From SB21 sp964415295 (GTDB lineage: Bacteria > CLD3 > SB21), in contig CAYPYN010000012.1 of assembly GCA_964415295.1 (NCBI GenBank), positions 1 to 38,528 on the forward strand: a DNA stretch of 38,528 bases, written 5' to 3'. Below, piece by piece: positions 17,501 to 23,390 of this stretch. Position 1 is the first letter of the stretch. Each line of letters begins with the position of its first letter. Under the pieces are notes generated by a model. It was not told where the DNA came from. It worked only from the letters and a program-made list of their open reading frames with translations, and ran no database searches. A program made the position numbers and the translations under genes.

Positions 17501-18355
17501 CTCATAGATCGAATTGATCAGATTGTGGCTTAGGCTTGATGGATCTCCTTTTCTCTGCAAGTATCTTTTACACCGCATAGTCTCGAGATCCAGTTTGTTA
17601 AGCCCGATCTGCGTTCCCACCCAAAGATGCCCCTTTCGGTCTACCAGCAGGGACCGAATGAAACTGTGACTGATGGAATTGGGGTCGGATGGCACGTTGC
17701 GAAATGTTGAAAACTTGCCGGGTGCGGACGGCGCCATATTACACAATCCGTCGCCGGTTCCAACCCACAAATGTCCTGTGGAATCTTCAGCAATAGCCCA
17801 GACGCGGTTATGTCCAAGACTCAAGGGATCGGCCGGATCGTGTTTGTAAGCCGTAAAGGTCTCGCGTTCGATGTTGAATAGATTCAGCCCGCCGTTGTAT
17901 GTCCCGATCCACAGGTTGCCTTTCGTGTCTTCAAAGAGCGTTTGGACACGGTCGTCGCTGATACTGAACGGATTCTGCGGATTGTGGCGGTAGTGATGAA
18001 ACCGTCCCGTGGCCGGATCGTATCGGTCCAGTCCGCCGCCCCATGTCGCCAGCCACAGGAATCCGAACCGGTCCTCCAGAATGGCGCTTACGTTGCTGTT
18101 GGCGATGGAATTGGTATCGAGCGGATCGTGCAGATACGTTGTGATCGTATAGCCGTCGTAGCGGTTCAATCCTCCTTCGGTCGCGATCCACAAAAAACCG
18201 CGCCGGTCCTGGAGTATGGAATACACCGTGCCGTGAGATAATTCCTGTTCCAGAGAAATCCGTTGGAATTTAGGTTTCTCTCTCTGGGCGAACAGGGAAA
18301 GCCAGGGGAATACCCATACAAAAGTCAGAAACCATGTAAAAAACCTTGGCATCAT
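14534..18355 (-). CDS. Reg_prop/Y_Y_Y beta-propeller sensor histidine kinase with GAF-like domain (first of tandem set)
   Basis: 1273 aa. Signal peptide (MMPRFFTWFLTFVWVFPWLSLFAQ), two propellers, Y_Y_Y (about 738-816) and a membrane helix (about 817-836). Then comes an insert absent from the two neighbours: a GAF-like domain (about 878-1021; INSEFNLTDLLQSILEKSLQ ... VEGYLVFDNM), which suggests a second, cytoplasmic input. Phosphoacceptor His1048 lies in GIAAHDLRNPLGTI, a different H-box class from the HEINNP type of its two neighbours. HATPase motifs are NLISNAIKYT, VADTGQGIG and GLGLAIVKKVVEMHGG. No receiver domain follows. It is first in the probable three-gene operon, with a promoter and a leader hairpin upstream. 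The ATG pair at 18355/18352 leaves the start uncertain by one codon; the ribosome binding site is weak. Confidence 0.93.
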   Translation of the reverse strand: MMPRFFTWFLTFVWVFPWLSLFAQREKPKFQRISLEQELSHGTVYSILQDRRGFLWIATEGGLNRYDGYTITTYLHDPLDTNSIANSNVSAILEDRFGFLWLATWGGGLDRYDPATGRFHHYRHNPQNPFSISDDRVQTLFEDTKGNLWIGTYNGGLNLFNIERETFTAYKHDPADPLSLGHNRVWAIAEDSTGHLWVGTGDGLCNMAPSAPGKFSTFRNVPSDPNSISHSFIRSLLVDRKGHLWVGTQIGLNKLDLETMRCKRYLQRKGDPSSLSHNLINSIYEDHEGIIWAGTLEGGLNRLDPVTDKFVHYTNEAYNSTSLSHNDVRVIYGDRARNMWIGTRGGGLNKLDLKPAKFKLLTNDPANVNSLNDNRVWGIYEEEKNDGNILWIATDKGLDKYEISKDLFTHYVNDPADPTSIAANFTRCIYQDSQGMIWIGTSGGGLNKLNPATGKFKRFLNDPKNPSSLSDNRVRALHGDRNGIIWIGTYKGLNKFDPATETFTSYRYDPTDPASLSSNEIRCILEDRSGYLWIGTYGGGLSKFNKQTGQSVRYTYDPNNAETIGSNDILSLAWDPDDEVLWIGTQGGGLNRLDVGSGKADRLTVKNGLPNDVVHGILIDSLKNIWISTNKGLCKFNPRAPHSPMNHMEGWSSVRKYDVHDGLQSNIFGQGACFMNKRGRMYFGGIGGVSYFDPTQVVDNPYAPSVVITQFKKFDQNTDFGRRLQDMDKIELSYKDNFFSFEFASLDFTMPDKNQYQYQLEGFDPEWSYPSHRHYATYTNVDPGTYIFRVSGSNNDNIWNKQPAAIKIVITPPFWKTWWFILLTVVLFVAAGHAGYRWRMRQMETQRFMLEKEVAERTAQLKRGKEELEKINEIVKAINSEFNLTDLLQSILEKSLQIKDVERSCALIFDKNDGLFKYAAAAGWDLSVIQQTTFTPEEAEARYVKHAEMIAEDIFVIRNVKGRPGSEKMMMKEFSESMMVIRVCIQDAVEGYLVFDNMTDRLAFTDENFGILISLKEHFISAVIKTRLMEDLKVLNDKKNEFLGIAAHDLRNPLGTINGYLKIMLEDLEAGAFDAEESKSDLRSMIKASEHMNRLIAELLDISAIESGKVHMNKQMINLAEILTEREKLHQRAAQQKNIRMDFSNDIGRVEVMADMARISEVLDNLISNAIKYTYPEGRISVTCTREGPSVVVKVADTGQGIGAEELKNVFVSFKKLGARPTGGETSTGLGLAIVKKVVEMHGGRVWVQSEKGKGSTFSFSLPLPAVEIDQTA

Positions 18356-18413
18356 GAGTTACCCGTTCTATGGAAAGGACAGGATTTGATCCGTTTGATC
18401 ATCATACATTTTT

Positions 18414-18430
18414 CAACGCAAAGTGCGTTG
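18414..18430. promoter_or_regulatory. Leader hairpin before the three-kinase operon
   Basis: CAACGCA-AAG-TGCGTTG is a perfect 7-bp inverted repeat with a 3-nt loop, about 59 nt before the ATG at 18355. It lies between the candidate promoter and the first gene. No U-run of terminator type follows on the minus strand (GAAAAATG). It could be a protein site or an RNA hairpin; function unknown. Confidence 0.3.
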
Positions 18431-18495
18431 GCTTATGATCGCAGGAAATAAGCCGTAGGGCTTAATCAATCAGACATGTGTGGCGTAGCTGGGAC

Positions 18496-18524
18496 AATGT
18501 AGGAAGAGGGGAGCTTATTTTCAA
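18496..18524 (-). promoter_or_regulatory. Candidate sigma70-type promoter of the three-kinase operon
   Basis: TTGAAA (18519-18524), 17-nt spacer and TACATT (18496-18501) on the minus strand. It would give a leader of about 135 nt containing the hairpin at 18414-18430. It lies between the carB stop and the first kinase start. Matched by eye only. Confidence 0.45.
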
Positions 18525-18585
18525 TAGCCTTTTATAGAGAACGGTCTTGATCATCCCTTGGCATCCGACCGAGTGAAAATGAGGA

Positions 18586-20061
18586 TCAGTTTACCAATGC
18601 GTTTTTCAACTCGATCTCGAAATCGAGTATTTCTTTGATATTATTCAGGAACCAAGGGTCGATGTAGCAGTGTCTGTGAATGTCTTCGACGGTCAAACCC
18701 AATCGGAACGCATCACGAATCGCAAAGATACGCTGGGCGTTCGGCACCCGCAATTCCCTGATCACATCCTGGAGCATGAGGTCGCGCTCATGGCCTTTCA
18801 CCTCATCGACGGAACGTTTGTCCTTTCCATCGGCGCCGAGCCCGTAGCGGCCGTTCTCGAGCGAACGCAGAGCTTTTTGTAATGATTCTTTGAAATTACG
18901 TCCGAAGGACATCGCTTCTCCGACGGATTTCATCTGCACATTAAGCGTGGTATTGGCGCCGGGAAATTTCTCAAAATCCCAACGCGGAATCTTGGTTACC
19001 ACGTAGTCAATCGTCGGTTCAAAAGAGGCCGGCGTTTTTTTGGTGATATCGTTGGGAATCTCATCAAGCGTATAGCCGATGGCCAGTTTTGCCGCGATCT
19101 TGGCGATGGGAAAACCCGTTGCCTTGGAAGCCAGAGCGGAACTGCGGGACACACGCGGATTCATTTCGATCACGATCATGTCGCCGTTCTTCGGATCGAT
19201 GGCAAATTGGATATTGGAACCTCCGGTTTCAACGCCGATCGTACGGATGATCTTCATGGCGGCGTCGCGCATTTTCTGATATTCTTTATCCGTCAGCGTC
19301 TGCGCCGGAGCCACCGTGATCGAATCTCCGGTATGAACGCCCATCGGGTCGAAATTCTCGATGGAACAAACGATCACCACATTATCCTTGTGATCGCGCA
19401 TGACCTCCAGTTCGTATTCTTTCCAGCCGATCACCGATTCCTCGACAAGCACTTCATTGATAGGGCTCGCCGCCAGTGCTTTAACGATGAGATCGGAGTA
19501 TTCGTCAATATTATAGGCTACGGCGCCTCCCGTGCCGCCCAGCGTAAATGAAGGACGCATGATGATCGGATAATCCAGCTGCTCTTCAGCTTCCATCGCC
19601 TCTTTAACATCTTTGACAAAAAATCCTTTCGGGACTTTCAGTCCGATATTTTCCATGGCCGCCTTAAAAAGTTCGCGGTCCTCGGCCGTCTGTATGGATT
19701 CGAATTTCGCGCCGATCATTTCCACCCCGTATTTATCCAGCACGCCGGACTTGACCAGTTCCACAGCTGTGTTGAGGGCGGTCTGTCCTCCCATCGTGGG
19801 AAGCAGAACGTCCGGCCGCTCGCGTTCAATGATCTTTTCCACCATTTGCGGCGTGATGGGTTCGATGTAAATGCGGTCGGCGGTCTCCGGATCGGTCATG
19901 ATCGTAGCCGGATTGCTGTTGATCAGGATGACCCGGTAACCCTCTTCTTTCAAAGCGCGGCAGGCTTGCGTGCCGGAATAGTCAAATTCGCACGACTGCC
20001 CGATCACGATCGGCCCGCTGCCGATGATCAAAACGGATTGTATGTCGGTTCGTTTAGGCAC
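18586..20061 (-). CDS. carB: Carbamoyl-phosphate synthase large subunit, N-terminal half only (split CarB)
   Basis: 491 aa against about 1070 for a full CarB. It begins with a GTG at 20061 giving (M)PKRTDIQSVLIIGSGPIVIG, colinear with the E. coli start. It holds the complete first ATP-grasp (carboxyphosphate) domain, with SNPATIMTDPE, LPTMGGQTALN, RPSFTLGGTGG, SIENFDPMGVHTGDSI and VIEMNPRVSRSSALASKATG. It stops in the oligomerisation domain just after IDPWFLNNIKEILDFE, near E. coli residue 490. The 230 bases downstream contain no continuation in any frame, so this is not a simple frameshift. Split carB genes with a break at this place are known in Aquifex and Methanocaldococcus, and the C-half (carbamate kinase domain) should be elsewhere. 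It is third in a probable operon after topA and the DUF4337 gene. No carA is seen. Confidence 0.93.
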   Translation of the reverse strand: MPKRTDIQSVLIIGSGPIVIGQSCEFDYSGTQACRALKEEGYRVILINSNPATIMTDPETADRIYIEPITPQMVEKIIERERPDVLLPTMGGQTALNTAVELVKSGVLDKYGVEMIGAKFESIQTAEDRELFKAAMENIGLKVPKGFFVKDVKEAMEAEEQLDYPIIMRPSFTLGGTGGAVAYNIDEYSDLIVKALAASPINEVLVEESVIGWKEYELEVMRDHKDNVVIVCSIENFDPMGVHTGDSITVAPAQTLTDKEYQKMRDAAMKIIRTIGVETGGSNIQFAIDPKNGDMIVIEMNPRVSRSSALASKATGFPIAKIAAKLAIGYTLDEIPNDITKKTPASFEPTIDYVVTKIPRWDFEKFPGANTTLNVQMKSVGEAMSFGRNFKESLQKALRSLENGRYGLGADGKDKRSVDEVKGHERDLMLQDVIRELRVPNAQRIFAIRDAFRLGLTVEDIHRHCYIDPWFLNNIKEILDFEIELKNALVN

Positions 20062-20145
20062 GGTGTGTTACTTTTATTTGGTCGTCAATATTGTGGCCGT
20101 CGGTACGGCCATCGTGACATTCAGCAAGAATGTGAGTTAATGCAC

Positions 20146-20679
20146 CTACATGAAAAACGCGTAAATCGTGATGACCATGGCCGTTGCTCCGAGCGCACAA
20201 CTGAAGAGCCACAGTTCCCGCCTTTTGCCGATAAGGGCCACGGCGGCCAGAACGATAGAAACCTGATAGAAGCCTTCCGCATAGTCATACATATTCTCCA
20301 CTTCGGAAGCGGCATCGGAGAGTTTTTCGTGTTTCTCGGCCGTCGCTTTGATTTCGTTCTTTTCTACTTCGTATTTTTCGATCTTCTTGTCAAAGTCATC
20401 GAGTTTCTTCTGTATTTCTTTTTTGTAACTCTCGGCCAGCGCCGGATCGGCCAACTGGGTCTCAAACATCTTGCGGTTCACTTCGTAGAGCGCCTGTTTG
20501 GTACTCTTCGCCTGGAAATAAGCCCATTGATTATTGGCCAGGCCCCGGTTGATCATGATATCGTCGTTGGCGTTTCCGCCCAGAATGGACGAAATGGACA
20601 GGAAAACGGCGATGATCGCGGTGGTCAGGGCCACGTACTTCTCGAGCTGTTCTTCTTTCGGATCTTTTTCCTCAGCCAT
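20146..20679 (-). CDS. DUF4337-type membrane protein
   Basis: 177 aa. One N-terminal membrane helix (about 15-35, VALTTAIIAVFLSISSILGG), a long charged coiled-coil segment (about 85-130, rich in K/E: KKEIQKKLDDFDKKIEKYEV) and two helices at the C-terminus (about 138-155 and 158-176). This arrangement and the motif NNQWAYFQAKSTKQ match the uncharacterised DUF4337 family. A GAGGAGG site lies just before the ATG. It starts 23 nt after the topA stop and ends 84 nt before carB, so it is likely co-transcribed with both. No biochemical role is known; neighbours give no clear hint. Confidence 0.85.
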   Translation of the reverse strand: MAEEKDPKEEQLEKYVALTTAIIAVFLSISSILGGNANDDIMINRGLANNQWAYFQAKSTKQALYEVNRKMFETQLADPALAESYKKEIQKKLDDFDKKIEKYEVEKNEIKATAEKHEKLSDAASEVENMYDYAEGFYQVSIVLAAVALIGKRRELWLFSCALGATAMVITIYAFFM

Positions 20680-20702
20680 GATAATTCCTCCTCATATTAA
20701 AA

Positions 20703-23216
20703 TTACGCGTTCTCTTCGTCCGAGAAATTGACCGCGCCGTTTTCTACTCCGTCGAGTTTGAGTGCGGTCGCGTCGATCTTGATCGGCTCTTCGTGATTGC
20801 AGGTCATGCACAGATGATAGTCCCCTTTGCGTTTGGTGCTTTTTTTGACCATATACGCGGCGTCGCAGTGCGGACAACGCGTATTGACCGGCTCATTCCA
20901 CAAAATGAAATCGCAGTTCGGGTAATTGGCACAGCCGTAGAAGAATTTGCCGTAACGCGATTTTCTGCGAACGATCTGGCCGCCGTCCTTGGGACAAATG
21001 ATATCGGGCACAATGTCGAGAATAGGTTTGGTCGTTTTGCATTTTGGATAATCGGAACAGGCCATAAATTTGCCGAACTTGCCGATCTTGATGACCATTG
21101 GATTACCGCAATTGGGACATTTTTCGTCCGTCATCTCCGGCTCCGGCGGCGCTTCACCGTTCTTGGCCAGTCTTTTGATGTTCTTGCAGTCGGGATATCC
21201 CGAGCAGGCCATGAATTTGCCGTACCGTCCCCATTTGATGATCATCGGCTTGCCGCACAGATCGCATACTTCGTCGGTCTGCTCCTGCATGGACTCCTTG
21301 ACCTCGGCCTTCTTGGATTCCACCTCTTTCATATTCTTCACGAAAGCATGATAAAAATCATCAAGCACCCGCTTGTAAGACAGTTCCCCTTCTTCGATCT
21401 TATCGAGCTCTTCCTCCATTTCGGCGGTGAATTTAATATTGAAAAGCTGGGAAAAGTAATTACTCAAAATATGATTGACGGATTTACCGAGTTCGGTAGC
21501 ATACAGCTTTCGTTCCTTGAGTTCCGCGTATTCGCGCTCCACGATAGTGCCAACGATCATAGCATACGTACTCGGACGCCCGATACCGAGATTGTCGAGT
21601 TCTTTGATGAGGGAACTCTCGGTATAGCGCGCGGGTGGTTTGGTGAAGTGCTGTTCGGGTAAAAGTTCGAGAAGGTTCAGTTTATCATTCACTCGTAATC
21701 CCGGAGGCAGCAGCGCATTCAGTTCTTCGTCATCGCCGTTGTCCTCTTTCTTGTCACCTTCGTCGCGGCCTTCTTCGTAGACCTGCAGGAATCCTCTGAA
21801 CTTGATGATCGAACCCGTGGCGCGGAACAGATATTCCTCCGCGGCGATATCCACGGTGGTCTGATCCATCACCGCAGGCATCATTTGGGAAGCCACAAAA
21901 CGATTCCAGATCAATTCGTATAATTTCAATTGTTGCGGCGTGAGATACCGGGCTACTGTTTTAGGGGCATAGGCCATATTGGTCGGACGAATGGCCTCGT
22001 GCGCATCCTGCATATTGGCCTTTTTGTTCTTGAATTCGTTGGGTCCCGGTGGCAGGAATTCCTTACCGAAGCTGGTATATATGAATTCTCTCACGGAGGA
22101 CACCGCCGTTTCCGCGACGCGGGTCGAGTCGGTACGCATATACGTGATCAATCCCGTTAGTCCTTCGTCCCCGAGTTCGACGCCTTCATACAACTGCTGA
22201 GCGATCATCATCGTCGTGCGGGGAGAAAAACTGCATTTGCGCGAGGCTTCCTGCTGAAGCGAACTCGTTGTGAACGGCGCGGACGGATTGCGCCTGGTCT
22301 CCCGTTTGCGTATATCCTGAACGATGAATGTCTTCTTTTTTATATCCTCGACATAACCTTTGGCAATGTCTTCGCGGTCGATCACGGGTTTTTTCCCGTC
22401 GACGGAATGCAGGGACGCCATCAATGTTTCCGAATCGCGGGTCTGGAGTTTGGAATGGATCGACCAGTATTCCTGCGCCACAAAGGCCTCGATCTCCGCC
22501 TCGCGCTTGCAGACCAATTGCAGAGCCACCGACTGCACGCGACCCGCGGAAGTTCCTCGCCGGATCACCGTCCATAGAAAGGGACTGACCTTATAACCCA
22601 CAATGCGGTCGAGTACGCGCCGCGCCTGCTGGGCTTTGACGAGTTTATCATCGATCTTGACGGGGTGCGCCATCGCTTCGGCCACGCCGGATTTGGTGAT
22701 CTCGTTGAATAGCACACGGGAGATCTTCGGATTATGCTTTTCGATCTCGCCGGCGATGTGCCATGCGATCGCTTCGCCTTCACGGTCGGGGTCGGTTGCA
22801 ATAAAGACCTCCTGCGTGGAGGCCGCCAGCGTTTTCAGTTTGCGGATGACCTCCTGCTTGCCGTCAATGATCCGGTATTCCGGCTTATAACCGTTCTCGA
22901 CATCTATGCCGAGTTTCGTGGACGGAAGATTCTTGATGTGGCCGACGGACGCTTCAACCTGGAAATTGTTACCGAGATATTTATTGATGGTCTTGGCCTT
23001 GGAGGGAGATTCGACGATCACCAGAGATTTTTTTCCACGTTTGATATTCTTGTCGATCTCTATTTCAATATGGTCTTTGACCGTTTTGGTTCTTTTGAGG
23101 GGTGAACGCTTGCCGCCGAATGAACGTCCCGCAGGCTTCTTTTCAACAGGAGCTTCCGGTTTCTCATCCGATGGCGCTTTGGCAGTCTTTTTCTTGTCGG
23201 TCTTCTTACTCGTCAT
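20703..23216 (-). CDS. topA: DNA topoisomerase I (type IA)
   Basis: 837 aa. The enzyme relaxes negative supercoils through a transient 5'-phosphotyrosine link. After a Lys/Pro-rich tail of about 63 residues not found in E. coli TopA comes the Toprim domain (KSLVIVESPSKAKTINKYLG, later ATDPDREGEAIAWHIAGEIE). The core follows (RRVLDRIVGYKVSPFLW, RGTSAGRVQSVALQLVCKRE), with active-site Tyr359 in GLITYMRTDSTRV. The C-terminus carries four zinc-ribbon-like repeats (CDLCGKPMI..., CPNCGNPMV..., CPKDGGQIV..., CPHCDAAYM...). The third has Asp where the second Cys is expected, so it may not bind zinc normally. Promoter TTGCAT-N16-TAAATT lies upstream, divergent from the TPR/CHAT gene. It is first gene of the topA-DUF4337-carB unit. 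Confidence 0.97.
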   Translation of the reverse strand: MTSKKTDKKKTAKAPSDEKPEAPVEKKPAGRSFGGKRSPLKRTKTVKDHIEIEIDKNIKRGKKSLVIVESPSKAKTINKYLGNNFQVEASVGHIKNLPSTKLGIDVENGYKPEYRIIDGKQEVIRKLKTLAASTQEVFIATDPDREGEAIAWHIAGEIEKHNPKISRVLFNEITKSGVAEAMAHPVKIDDKLVKAQQARRVLDRIVGYKVSPFLWTVIRRGTSAGRVQSVALQLVCKREAEIEAFVAQEYWSIHSKLQTRDSETLMASLHSVDGKKPVIDREDIAKGYVEDIKKKTFIVQDIRKRETRRNPSAPFTTSSLQQEASRKCSFSPRTTMMIAQQLYEGVELGDEGLTGLITYMRTDSTRVAETAVSSVREFIYTSFGKEFLPPGPNEFKNKKANMQDAHEAIRPTNMAYAPKTVARYLTPQQLKLYELIWNRFVASQMMPAVMDQTTVDIAAEEYLFRATGSIIKFRGFLQVYEEGRDEGDKKEDNGDDEELNALLPPGLRVNDKLNLLELLPEQHFTKPPARYTESSLIKELDNLGIGRPSTYAMIVGTIVEREYAELKERKLYATELGKSVNHILSNYFSQLFNIKFTAEMEEELDKIEEGELSYKRVLDDFYHAFVKNMKEVESKKAEVKESMQEQTDEVCDLCGKPMIIKWGRYGKFMACSGYPDCKNIKRLAKNGEAPPEPEMTDEKCPNCGNPMVIKIGKFGKFMACSDYPKCKTTKPILDIVPDIICPKDGGQIVRRKSRYGKFFYGCANYPNCDFILWNEPVNTRCPHCDAAYMVKKSTKRKGDYHLCMTCNHEEPIKIDATALKLDGVENGAVNFSDEENA

Positions 23217-23268
23217 TAAAACACTTTCGTACTAAATCCATTCAGAGACATTTCAAAAAAATTTTTCT

Positions 23269-23296
23269 AATTTATCAAAAAAAGGTGCAAATGCAA
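23269..23296 (-). promoter_or_regulatory. Candidate topA promoter
   Basis: On the minus strand TTGCAT (23291-23296), 16-nt spacer, TAAATT (23269-23274), about 53 nt before the topA ATG and flanked by A/T tracts. The -10 context TTTTTTGATAAATTAG resembles the promoters at 2065 and 7576. Confidence 0.45.
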
Positions 23297-23304
23297 GTTT
23301 ATTT

Positions 23305-23351
23305 GTTCCGCCCCAGACAAAAATTAAAATTTGTATCACAATGGGCGGAAC
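23305..23351. promoter_or_regulatory. Long-spaced inverted repeat in the topA / TPR-CHAT divergent region
   Basis: GTTCCGCCC (23305-23313) and GGGCGGAAC (23343-23351) are perfect 9-bp arms separated by 29 bp; an inner ACAAA/TTTGT pair is nested between them. The right arm falls inside the spacer of the candidate plus-strand promoter, so a bound dimer could block it. It could also fold in a transcript, but no U-run follows. Confidence 0.5.
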
Positions 23352-23359
23352 ATTAGATT
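23331..23359 (+). promoter_or_regulatory. Candidate promoter of the TPR/half-CHAT gene
   Basis: TTGTAT (23331-23336), 17-nt spacer, TAGATT (23354-23359), about 31 nt before the ATG at 23391. The match is moderate (3/6 and 4/6). The GGGCGGAAC arm of the inverted repeat occupies the spacer. Confidence 0.35.
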
Positions 23360-23390
23360 GTACCATTCTTTATCGTAATCGATCAGACGC

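Noticed and set aside
1..18355. Interpretation of the regularly recurring 'cgatccacaa/gatccagag' stretches as CRISPR or satellite repeats
   Set aside because: They are the DNA of the WIGT blades of beta-propellers in frame with long genes; spacing follows blades and sequence varies between copies.
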